Below are positions 25,356 to 32,435 of a stretch of DNA of 32,435 nt, in pieces; position 1 is the stretch's first letter; every line of letters begins with the position of its first letter. A program made the translations under genes and the position numbers. The notes below the pieces were generated by a model. It searched no databases, was not told the origin of the DNA, and worked only from the letters and a program-made list of their open reading frames with translations. Where the stretch lies: assembly GCA_005882775.1 (NCBI GenBank), contig VBDY01000144.1, forward strand, positions 1-32,435, read 5' to 3'. Origin of the DNA: Chloroflexota bacterium (GTDB lineage: Bacteria > Chloroflexota > Dormibacteria > CF-121).

Positions 25356-26848
25356 GCTGGTACAGCCTGAGCCCTGATGTGCCCTGGCTCACCCTGATAC
25401 TGGTTCTGCCCCTGGCGGGTGCTTTGCTGGTCGCCCTCGTGCCCTCAGTCGCACGCAGCGTGATCAAGCAGCTTGGGATCCTCTCGAGCCTGTTCACGCT
25501 GGCGCTGGTCGCGCTCGTGGTCGGGGGATTCCAACACGGCATCGGCGGCCTGCACTTCCAGTTCGAAGAAAGCCGCCAGTGGATCCCCGCCGTCGGGATC
25601 TCCTATCACCTGGGGGTGGACGGGCTCAGCATTTTCCTTCTCGGTCTGAATGCGCTCCTCTATTTGTTGGCGGTGCTGGCCGCCGACCCAACCGCCCCCC
25701 GCTTCAAGCAGTTCATGCTGCTCCTACTCATCCTCGAGACAGCCACTGCCGGAGTCCTGCTCTCGCTCGACCTGATCCTCTTTTACGTGTTCTGGGAGGC
25801 GATGCTCGTTCCGCTCTACTTCCTGATCGGAGTTTGGGGCGAGGGCCGCCGGGTGTATGCCGCCTTCAAGTTCGTGATCTACACCGTTCTCGGCAGCTTC
25901 GCCATGCTGATCGCGATCCTGGCTGTGGCTGCGCTCGAATTCCAGCAGACCAACCGGCTGAGCTTTGACTGGGTGACGCTGGCCCAGCATCCCGCCGGGG
26001 CAGCGGCGCAGAGCCTGCTCTTTCTGGGATTTGCGCTGGCTTTCGCCATCAAGATGCCCATCTTCCCGCTCCACACCTGGCTGCCGCCGGCTTACACGTC
26101 GGCGCCGGTCCCGGTGGTCATCGTTTTTGCCGGGCTGGTCTCGAAGCTGGGCGCGTACGGATTCATCCGTTTCAACCTTGGCCTGTTTCCCGACGGAACC
26201 CGGCAGTGGGCGCCACTGATGGCGGTACTGGCCACCATCGGAATCCTGTATGGCGCTTTCATGGCGCTCAGCCAGACCGATCTCAAGCGGCTGGTCGCCT
26301 ACGCCTCCATGAGCCACCTCGGTTTCATCGGGCTCGGGATCTTCAGCCAAAACGTTCTCGGCATCGAGGGCGCGCTGATCCAGATGATCAACCACGGGGT
26401 CATCATCTCGGCGCTCTTCTTGATCGTGGGCATGATCGAACGACGAACCGGAACCCGCGACCGGACCCAGCTGCGAGGGCTGGCCCGTAGCGCGCCTGCG
26501 TTCGCGGCCCTATTTCTCGTGGCGTCACTGGCGGCCCTGGGGCTCCCCGGTCTGAACGGGTTCGTCGGCGAGTTCCTGATCGTCCTCGGCGCCTGGAGCC
26601 GGTTCCTCCCGCTGGCGGTGGCGGCCGGCGTCGGCATCGTGCTGGCCGCCTGGTATGTGCTCCGCATGTACCAGGGGGCGTTCCAGGAAACGCCAGTTCA
26701 GCCGGCCCAGTTCGGCGAGATCCGTGCTCTCGATATCGGCTTGCTCAGCCCGCTGCTGGCGCTGATGGTCGTGGTCGGGGTCAGCCCCGGGTTCTTTCCC
26801 GCGGCTGTCGAGGCCACGGTAAAGGCGCTTCCCGTGATCGTCCGATGA
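25352..26848 (+). CDS. nuoM: NADH-quinone oxidoreductase subunit M
   Basis: The ND4-type antiporter-like proton pump subunit, 498 residues and about 14 helices. Key charges are intact: E149 (YVFWEAMLVPLYFLIG, equal to E. coli E144) and K234 (FAIKMPIFPLHTWLPPAY). The ATG overlaps the nuoL stop and the stop overlaps the nuoN ATG (both ATGA). Confidence 0.96.
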   Translation: MSWYSLSPDVPWLTLILVLPLAGALLVALVPSVARSVIKQLGILSSLFTLALVALVVGGFQHGIGGLHFQFEESRQWIPAVGISYHLGVDGLSIFLLGLNALLYLLAVLAADPTAPRFKQFMLLLLILETATAGVLLSLDLILFYVFWEAMLVPLYFLIGVWGEGRRVYAAFKFVIYTVLGSFAMLIAILAVAALEFQQTNRLSFDWVTLAQHPAGAAAQSLLFLGFALAFAIKMPIFPLHTWLPPAYTSAPVPVVIVFAGLVSKLGAYGFIRFNLGLFPDGTRQWAPLMAVLATIGILYGAFMALSQTDLKRLVAYASMSHLGFIGLGIFSQNVLGIEGALIQMINHGVIISALFLIVGMIERRTGTRDRTQLRGLARSAPAFAALFLVASLAALGLPGLNGFVGEFLIVLGAWSRFLPLAVAAGVGIVLAAWYVLRMYQGAFQETPVQPAQFGEIRALDIGLLSPLLALMVVVGVSPGFFPAAVEATVKALPVIVR

Positions 26849-28326
26849 TCGTCAACGTCAACGCCATCGGCATCGATTACACGACCATCCTTCCCGAGCT
26901 GGTGGTCACCGGGACGGCCATCCTGGTGCTCATCCTGGACCTCTTTATCCCGGCGGACCGCAGGCGAATCCTGGCCCTGGTCGCAATTCTGGGGCTACTT
27001 GGAGCCCTGGTTGCCAGCATCCCTCTGTGGGGTCATAACAAGTTTGCCTTCGGAGATACCGTCGTGGGGGACAGCTTCGCCGCTTTCTTCAACGTGATCC
27101 TGGCGCTGACCAGCATCCTGACCGTCCTCATCTCGCCCCGCTTCCTGCGTGCGCGTCAGCTCGACTATGGCGAGTACTACGTCCTGATCCTGGCAGCCAC
27201 GGCAGGCATGATGCTGCTGGCGGCGGCCACCAGCCTGATGACGATCTTTCTCGGAATCGAGCTCCTATCGCTGGCGCTGTACGTGCTCTCCGGCTTCGCC
27301 CGCACTCAGCTGCGTTCCCAGGAATCCGCCCTTAAATACCTGCTGCTGGGGGGGTTTGCCACCGGGTTTCTGCTCTACGGCATGGCTCTGATCTATGGCG
27401 CGACGGGCGCCACCACACTGCGCGGGCTGGCGCTGGTCGCCGGCTCACCGACCGCCGGTGGCAACGCGCTCCTGCTCCTGGGTATCGGGTTCCTCTCGGT
27501 GGGGCTGGCATTCAAGGCGTCCGCCGCCCCCTTCCACATGTGGACGCCGGACGTCTACGAGGGCGCGCCGACCATCGTCACCACCTTCATGTCGGTGGCC
27601 ACCAAGGCCGCCGCGTTCGCGGCCGTGGGCCGGGTTTTCGTGGCGGTCTTCCCCGCGCTGCAGTACCGCTGGTACGTGCCGCTGGCACTGATCGCGGTCT
27701 TCTCGCTCTTCATAGGCAATCTGGTCGCCATTGTCCAGGACAACCTGAAGCGGATGCTGGCCTACTCTGGAATCGCGCATGCCGGTTTCATTCTGCTGGG
27801 CGTTCTGCCCGGCACGCCAGACGGGCTGGCCTCGACCCTCTTCTACATTGCGGCCTACGCCGTGATGAACTTCGGCGCCTTCGCGGTCGTAACCTCGGTT
27901 GGCGCCCGCGGCGAAGAGACGGCCAACATCAACTACTGGCGGGGACTCTTCTACCGGCGGCCGTTCCTGGCGACCACCATGACCATCTTCATGCTCTCCC
28001 TGGCCGGCATCCCGCCGACGGTGGGGTTCTTTGCCAAGCTCTTTGTCTTTCGCTCGCTGGTGGTGGCCGCCCAGACGGCGAATTCCGGTCAGTTCTGGGC
28101 GCCGCTGATCGTGGCCATCGTGATGACGGTCGTATCCTTCTATTACTACCTGCGGGTGGTCGTGGTCATGCTCATGACGCCCGAGGGCGAGGTGACCGAA
28201 CGGGAGCCGGTGGGGGCGTCGATGGGGACCGTGCTGGCGATCTCGGCGGCGGCGACAGTCATCCTCGGGTTATTTCCAGGTGTCATCTTTGATTGGGCAA
28301 GCACGGCAGCCGGCGTCCACCTCTGA
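26845..28326 (+). CDS. nuoN: NADH-quinone oxidoreductase subunit N
   Basis: The ND2-type antiporter-like proton pump subunit, 493 residues. The trans-membrane glutamate E139 (LGIELLSLALYVLSG) and lysine K224 (FKASAAPFHMWTPDVYEGAP) are conserved. It is the last of the fourteen nuo genes, and its 3' end overlaps the probable start region of resB. Confidence 0.96.
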   Translation: MIVNVNAIGIDYTTILPELVVTGTAILVLILDLFIPADRRRILALVAILGLLGALVASIPLWGHNKFAFGDTVVGDSFAAFFNVILALTSILTVLISPRFLRARQLDYGEYYVLILAATAGMMLLAAATSLMTIFLGIELLSLALYVLSGFARTQLRSQESALKYLLLGGFATGFLLYGMALIYGATGATTLRGLALVAGSPTAGGNALLLLGIGFLSVGLAFKASAAPFHMWTPDVYEGAPTIVTTFMSVATKAAAFAAVGRVFVAVFPALQYRWYVPLALIAVFSLFIGNLVAIVQDNLKRMLAYSGIAHAGFILLGVLPGTPDGLASTLFYIAAYAVMNFGAFAVVTSVGARGEETANINYWRGLFYRRPFLATTMTIFMLSLAGIPPTVGFFAKLFVFRSLVVAAQTANSGQFWAPLIVAIVMTVVSFYYYLRVVVVMLMTPEGEVTEREPVGASMGTVLAISAAATVILGLFPGVIFDWASTAAGVHL

Positions 28327-29590
28327 AGCGGTAGCGGTCTCAGCCGCGGCCCCGGGCAGGCCGTGGCGGGCAGTCCCGCTGAGGTTGGTCTCTCGCGCCT
28401 GGCGCGGGCTGCGCAGGATGCGGACCGCGATCGCGCTGCTCGCCATCCTGGGGATGCTAGCCATCATCGGCACGCTCTTACCGCAGATACCCCAGAATCC
28501 GCGCGGGGTGATGGGCTACGTCCTCAACCACCCGACCACGGCGCCCTGGTTCGCTCGGCTCGGCCTCTTCGACATCTTCAGCTCCTGGCTCTTTGTGATC
28601 ACGGCGGTGTTGCTGTACACGTCGATCGGAGCCAGCCTGGTAGTCCGGATCCCGGCGGCCTGGCGGCGGGGGAGAGAGACCGCCCAACGCAACCGCGCCT
28701 GGTGGGCTGAGGTCGCTAGCATCATCTTTCATGGCAGCTTCTTCATCCTGTTGGTTGGTGTCCTCTACGGAAAAGCGGCGGGCTTCGTTGGCAACGCGGC
28801 GGTCGTCGAGGGGCAGACCTTCGTCGAGACCAGGGCCAGCTTCGACAACCTGAGCGAGGGTGTCCTGGCCGGCAAACACGCGGGCTTCACGGTGCAGATG
28901 GACACCTTCAGGGCGACTTACTGGCCGACCGGGACGCCGCGTGATTTCACCTCGCGCGTCCGCATCTACGATGGCGGCCAGCTGGTCGAGACGAAAAACA
29001 TCCAGGTCAACCACTATCTCGACTACGGCGGCGTCAAGATATACCAGACCGGCTACGGGTGGGCGCCGGCCCTGAAGATCGAGACTCCCGATGGGCGCAC
29101 CGTCGCGGATGGCCCGGTCACCTTTGTCGGCGACCCCCAGTTCGCAAACGGCGTGATCAAGGCGCCCTCGGCCGGCCCAACGTCCCAGGAGCTGGGAGTG
29201 GCGGCCTGGTTCCTGCCGGACCCTCGGCTCTCCGGCAACGCCATCTCTCCGGGGACTCCGGAGCTGCGCAACCCACTGATGCTGGTCAATCTCTACCGTG
29301 GCGACCTGCACCTGACCCAACCTCAGAACGTTTTCTCGCTGGACACGAGCGGCATGGATCTGCGTTGGCGCGGCGCGCTGCGGGTCGGCGACACCGTGAC
29401 CACCCCGGATGGCTACCGCCTGACTTTCAGCCGCCTGGCCCAATACACGGACCTGACCTTCAACAAGGACCCGGGGGTGCCGATCGTCCTGGCCGGTTTC
29501 GTGATCGGCCTGGGCGCCCTGATTGTGAGTCTTTACCTGCCTGTGCTCGGTCCGGAACAGCGCCTGGCACCCCCGCGCGAGCTGATCTAG
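28280..29590 (+). CDS. resB: ResB/Ccs1-type cytochrome c biogenesis protein
   Basis: The ResB component of the System II cytochrome c synthase, which with ResC/CcsA carries haem across the membrane and attaches it to apocytochromes. Helices lie at about 48-67, 96-120 and 143-165, followed by a large extracytoplasmic domain and a final helix at about 398-420. Conserved-looking pieces are IIFHGSFFILLVGVLYG and VNHYLDYGGVKIYQTGYGW, each with a histidine. The start is uncertain: GTG 28280 overlaps nuoN by 47 nt, while TTG 28385 and ATG 28418 (just before RTAIALLAILG) would avoid the overlap. No ResC gene is in the window. Its place behind nuoN suggests co-expression with the respiratory chain. 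Confidence 0.85.
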   Translation: MSSLIGQARQPASTSEAVAVSAAAPGRPWRAVPLRLVSRAWRGLRRMRTAIALLAILGMLAIIGTLLPQIPQNPRGVMGYVLNHPTTAPWFARLGLFDIFSSWLFVITAVLLYTSIGASLVVRIPAAWRRGRETAQRNRAWWAEVASIIFHGSFFILLVGVLYGKAAGFVGNAAVVEGQTFVETRASFDNLSEGVLAGKHAGFTVQMDTFRATYWPTGTPRDFTSRVRIYDGGQLVETKNIQVNHYLDYGGVKIYQTGYGWAPALKIETPDGRTVADGPVTFVGDPQFANGVIKAPSAGPTSQELGVAAWFLPDPRLSGNAISPGTPELRNPLMLVNLYRGDLHLTQPQNVFSLDTSGMDLRWRGALRVGDTVTTPDGYRLTFSRLAQYTDLTFNKDPGVPIVLAGFVIGLGALIVSLYLPVLGPEQRLAPPRELI

Positions 29591-29592
29591 CC

Positions 29593-29621
29593 TTTAGCGG
29601 CCCTCGGCTCCGGCGTATTAC
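29593..29621 (+). promoter_or_regulatory. weak promoter candidate before the TadE/G cluster
   Basis: TTTAGC (29593-29598) and TATTAC (29616-29621) are spaced 17 nt apart, just after the resB stop. Both hexamers are poor matches. This is the only candidate seen in the 123-bp gap before the first TadE-like gene. Confidence 0.25.
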
Positions 29622-29713
29622 GGTCGCCGTCACGTTTCTGTCGTCGTATGGCGGCGCAAAATGGGCCCAACGGCCGGGCTTCGCGACCAGGTCCAGGCAG
29701 CATCCTAGAGCGC

Positions 29714-30183
29714 GTGCGGTGCCATCCTTCCCGCTATGGCCGAGCCGGCCAGGCGCTCGTCGAAATCGCGTCTTCTACTACTCGATCGCGGTGACCAACG
29801 CCGCTCGCGAGGGCGCCAGGCAGGGGACGTATTACGATCCCGCGTCCAACAGCAACTCCTTCGATAGCTACGCGGCGGTCCTGCAGGCGGTCCAGCGGGA
29901 GGTCCCCTCGGATGTGACGCTCCAGTTGCCGACATCCGCCCCTCAGCACTGCCTCGCCGGGGCACCCTCGAGCTGGGCGCCCTACTACCCGACGCTGGGA
30001 AACACCGGCTATGTCTTCATATGTTTCGACGATAACGAGATAAAGTCGACGGCCGCCCAGAACACCATCCAGGTTCTCATCCTTTACAACTTCGCGCCGG
30101 TGACTCCGCTCGCGCAGTTTGTCGGGATGACCAGCATCCATGTAGAGGCGCAGACGACCATGCAGGTGCAGGCACAGCCGTGA
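29714..30183 (+). pseudogene. TadE-like gene with its membrane helix deleted and frame shifted
   Basis: TadE-like minor pilins begin with a short basic segment, G-Q-x-x-V-E, then one hydrophobic helix ending in D-F-G-R. From GTG 29714 the frame gives RYGRAGQALVEIA (to 29770), a normal TadE start. The expected helix is absent and a different frame continues with RVFYYSIAVTNAAREGARQG, again typical TadE sequence just after the helix, running to the stop at 30183. The missing length must be 1 modulo 3; an 18-residue helix would correspond to about 55 nt. The junction ATCGCGTC shares the short word CGCG with what the lost end (GGCGCGTC) would read, as in deletion at a short repeat or an assembly collapse. 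The longer open frame from 29059 crosses resB and is not a real protein. Confidence 0.72.
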
Positions 30184-30707
30184 AGCATCGGGGAGAGCGC
30201 GCCCAGTCGATGGTCGAGATGGCGATGATCGCCCCCATCCTGGTGTTCATCCTGCTCGCGGTCATCGATTTCGGCCGGGCAGCCTATGACTACGCCACCC
30301 TCGCCGGCGCCGTGCGAGACGGCGCCCGCAGCGCGATAACCTCCGGTGCCAACCGGCCGACCAACGCCCAGGTGGTGGTGGCCGTGGAGAAGAGCGCCTT
30401 CGGCCTGCAACTGGCTCAGGGCTCGTGCGTCAACGACCCAGCGCCGGCTTCGCCCTCGATGTCTGCCAACACGGGTCTCGTATACGTGGGGGCCGGTCCG
30501 GACAATTCGGAGACGAACGCGCCGGCCGGTGAGTCGCCGGCTGGCCCGGTGGGGTCCTGCGCAGCGGTCGTTCCCAGCCTGGCGGGTCATTACCAGCTCC
30601 AGGTCACGGCCAAGTTCAAGTTCACCCCGCTCACCCCCTTTGCCTCGCAGTTTTTCCCGGGCGGGCTCGTCATGACGGTCAGCAGCACCATGAGCACGGA
30701 GTACTGA
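30180..30707 (+). CDS. TadE-like pilus-assembly protein
   Basis: A 175-residue TadE-family protein, a minor-pilin-like component of Flp/tight-adherence pili. Residues 7-33 hold the family core: RAQSMVEMAMIAPILVFI, then LAVIDFGR, followed by AGAVRDGARSA. The rest is exported, contains C-pairs around residues 82 and 123, and ends KFKFTPLTPF...MSTEY. GTG 30180 overlaps the stop of the broken TadE gene (GTGA), so translation was probably coupled to it. The stop is directly followed by the TadG-like start at 30708. Confidence 0.85.
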   Translation: MKHRGERAQSMVEMAMIAPILVFILLAVIDFGRAAYDYATLAGAVRDGARSAITSGANRPTNAQVVVAVEKSAFGLQLAQGSCVNDPAPASPSMSANTGLVYVGAGPDNSETNAPAGESPAGPVGSCAAVVPSLAGHYQLQVTAKFKFTPLTPFASQFFPGGLVMTVSSTMSTEY

Positions 30708-32198
30708 GTGAACGGGTGGGTGCGCCGGCAGTCCGGCCAGGCAGTCGTCCTGGTGGCGGTTGCCGTTCTCCTGCTGACCGCGATCCTCGCCCTGGCGCTC
30801 GATGGAGGCAGCATCTATCTCGACCGGCGGCAGGACCAGAACGCCGCGGACGCAGCCGCCCTGGCCGGCGCCGAGCTGTTGATGGCGGTGCCGGTTAGCT
30901 ACACCAACATTCACAACCAGGCGATGACCATGCTGCTGCGAAACCTTCCCGGGACCAGCGCCGTCGGTACCATCTGCGAGACCTCCTGCCCGGGCAGCGC
31001 CACAATCGGCGCCCCACCGGGCCAGGCCGGCGAGATAGTGCTCGGCGCCGGCTACTGGGTCAAGTTCTCTGTCACGAACTCCTACAACTACCAGGTCACC
31101 GTATGGCATACGCATGCGGTGGCGCTGGAGTTCCTGCACGGGTTTGCTTCGACCATCACCCTGTCTGTGCAGGCAACCGCGCAGAACGCCAACCTGCCCT
31201 ACGCGATCGTCCTGCTGCAGGACCGACCGGAGTACCAGTACTGGCCGAACTTCCAGATCAATGGCGCGCCCGGAGCGGTCGTCCTCCAGGGACCCACGGG
31301 GTCGAACCCTGGGGACCGGGGTGGCATATTCTCGAACGAGGGCATCGACCCGGGGAATGGAACGATCTCCTTCAGTCCGTGTCCCGGCGCCACCGCCGGC
31401 GACCTCTGGGCGGTCTGGGAGAGCGGCGGGGACCGGACAAAATTGAATCAGCCCGGCGTTCTCAACTGCCCGCAATCGGGCGGCTCCCAACCGCTGGCGG
31501 CGACCCACCTGGACTTTCCTAACTACCCGATGCCCGCCCCGCCCGCGGTCAGTTTCAATGGCAAGACCGTCGTCAACGGCACCTCGATCCTTTGCCCAGG
31601 CCAGTACACAAATGCCCTCGCGGTCCAGAACAGTGCCACCGGCGTGCTGCTGCCGGGGATCTACGAGATCCAGGCCAATGGGGTTAGCGTGCAGGGAACC
31701 CTTCGCACGCTCAAGCATCCAGACGATGACGGCCTGATCGGCCAGGCCACCGGCTGTTCCCTTCCGGACGCGCAGACCGTCACGGCGGCGATGTTCAACG
31801 ACCCGGGCGTCATCCTCGAGGTCAGGCCCGACAACATGTCGGGTAGCACGATCTGCAACAAGCACATCTTCGCCGCGGCGGCCAATTCAACCATGACCCT
31901 GGCGGCGTCCCCGAAGTACTTCAACATCAACATTTACATCGAAGTCATGCCCGGCTGGCAAACCACCTGCACGAATGCTCCGCTCGGCACCAACGTCGTG
32001 CGCTTTGCCGGGGGCTCCTGCTACAGCATCGCCGGCATCGTATACGGCCCGGCGGACAACATGGTCATGACCGGCAGTGGCTGCGGAACAGGTGTCGGGC
32101 AAGTGGTGGCCTGGACATTGACCGTCAACGGAAACGGCACCCTGAATGAGACCTATAACCCGAATCTGCTTCCCTACATGAAGGGCCTCGTTCAGTAG
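30708..32198 (+). CDS. TadG-like pilus-assembly protein
   Basis: A 496-residue TadG-like protein. The N-terminus shows the Tad/TadG signature: RQSGQAVVLVAVAVLLL, one helix at about 11-31, then LDGGSIYLDRRQDQNAADAA and ALAGAELLMA. The ~430-residue exported part is beta-rich, Pro/Gly-rich and has several cysteines; no von Willebrand A motif is visible, unlike the larger TadG proteins. GTG 30708 starts immediately at the TadE stop with no gap, consistent with one message. The minus-strand frame that is open over most of this gene is an antisense shadow. Confidence 0.82.
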   Translation: MNGWVRRQSGQAVVLVAVAVLLLTAILALALDGGSIYLDRRQDQNAADAAALAGAELLMAVPVSYTNIHNQAMTMLLRNLPGTSAVGTICETSCPGSATIGAPPGQAGEIVLGAGYWVKFSVTNSYNYQVTVWHTHAVALEFLHGFASTITLSVQATAQNANLPYAIVLLQDRPEYQYWPNFQINGAPGAVVLQGPTGSNPGDRGGIFSNEGIDPGNGTISFSPCPGATAGDLWAVWESGGDRTKLNQPGVLNCPQSGGSQPLAATHLDFPNYPMPAPPAVSFNGKTVVNGTSILCPGQYTNALAVQNSATGVLLPGIYEIQANGVSVQGTLRTLKHPDDDGLIGQATGCSLPDAQTVTAAMFNDPGVILEVRPDNMSGSTICNKHIFAAAANSTMTLAASPKYFNINIYIEVMPGWQTTCTNAPLGTNVVRFAGGSCYSIAGIVYGPADNMVMTGSGCGTGVGQVVAWTLTVNGNGTLNETYNPNLLPYMKGLVQ

Positions 32199-32213
32199 CA
32201 GCCGCGACCTCAC

Positions 32214-32229
32214 CGCGACACGAGTCGCG
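32214..32229 (+). terminator. GC hairpin after the TadG-like gene
   Basis: CGCGAC (32214-32219), ACGA loop, GTCGCG (32224-32229) form a perfect 6-bp stem 16 nt after the TadG stop. There is no T run, so it may mark a message end, a pause, or a protein-binding palindrome. Confidence 0.3.
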
Positions 32230-32299
32230 ACTCAGTGACAACATGGCGGCCGTCCTGACGGAGGGTTTCGCGTAATGCTTGGCGTAGGAACGCGTCTTT

Positions 32300-32435
32300 A
32301 TGGTTGTGGCTGTGCCAAGCTCGATTCGAGGCAGGTCTGCGCGTGGGCATCACGGCCAGTCACTGGTGGAGTTCGCCCTGGTCGCGCCTCTGCTGACCCT
32401 GCTCTTCCTGGGTGCCGTTGACCTGACCCGGGCTT
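32300..32435 (+). CDS. TadE-like protein, 3'-truncated by window edge
   Basis: From ATG 32300 the frame is open to the window end (45 complete codons). It reads a polar, arginine-rich start, then GQSLVEFALVAPLLTLLFLG and AVDLTRA, the TadE family core. It therefore starts another TadE-like gene that continues outside the window. A 101-bp gap and a hairpin separate it from the TadG-like gene, so it may be the first gene of a separate message. Confidence 0.75.
   Translation, partial: MVVAVPSSIRGRSARGHHGQSLVEFALVAPLLTLLFLGAVDLTRA

Noticed and set aside
29059-30183. 374-residue open frame across the resB end and the first TadE-like gene
   Set aside because: Its first two thirds are an out-of-frame reading of resB and intergenic DNA; only the part after about 29767 is TadE-like. 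It is kept as a broken gene from GTG 29714.
30084-31865. 593-residue minus-strand open frame
   Set aside because: It is the antisense of the TadE/TadG genes, rich in Arg, Gly and His without motifs; the plus strand has clear TadE/TadG signatures.

Overview
The window is a GC-rich bacterial chromosome segment that uses many GTG and TTG starts. It carries the end of an F420 biosynthesis gene (cofE), a fused MoaD-MoaE molybdopterin synthase, a complete 14-gene complex I operon with separate nuoC and nuoD, a ResB-type cytochrome c biogenesis gene and TadE/TadG pilus-type genes. This mix, with several -10 hexamers lying 6-10 nt before start codons (leaderless architecture), fits the Chloroflexota / Dormibacterota / Actinomycetota part of the tree. 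No rRNA or other phylogenetic marker was available, so this is an inference from gene content.

Layout. 1-1760: the 3' part of cofE, a translationally coupled YfcE-like phosphoesterase, and moaD-moaE. 1794-1866: tRNA-Gly(UCC). 1873-4078: accessory genes, namely two unrecognised small proteins, a secreted GH25-like protein with six cysteines, and an isochorismatase-family gene broken by a 2-nt insertion. 4161-6167: an ABC exporter half-transporter. 6168-6403: a 236-bp control region with a terminator-like hairpin, a perfect inverted repeat, a good sigma70-type promoter and a leader hairpin. 6404-13420: one 2338-residue secreted or anchored surface protein built of five complete and one partial ~310-residue beta-helix units, followed by Ig-like and fibronectin III domains. 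13465-14622: two divergent genes of unknown function.

14701-28326: nuoABCDEFGHIJKLMN, tightly packed and mostly joined by 1-13 nt overlaps (ATGA, TGATG). All visible Fe-S ligands are intact. The NuoL trans-membrane glutamate expected at residue 145 reads as alanine. resB (28280-29590) overlaps the end of nuoN, tying cytochrome c assembly to the respiratory operon. 29714-32435: a TadE/TadG-type cluster, consisting of a TadE-like gene whose membrane helix is missing through an internal deletion with frameshift, an intact TadE-like gene, a TadG-like gene, and the start of another TadE-like gene that runs off the window.

The strongest candidates for something undescribed are the giant repeat protein with a cysteine pair at every unit junction, the NuoL Glu-to-Ala replacement, and the broken TadE gene.
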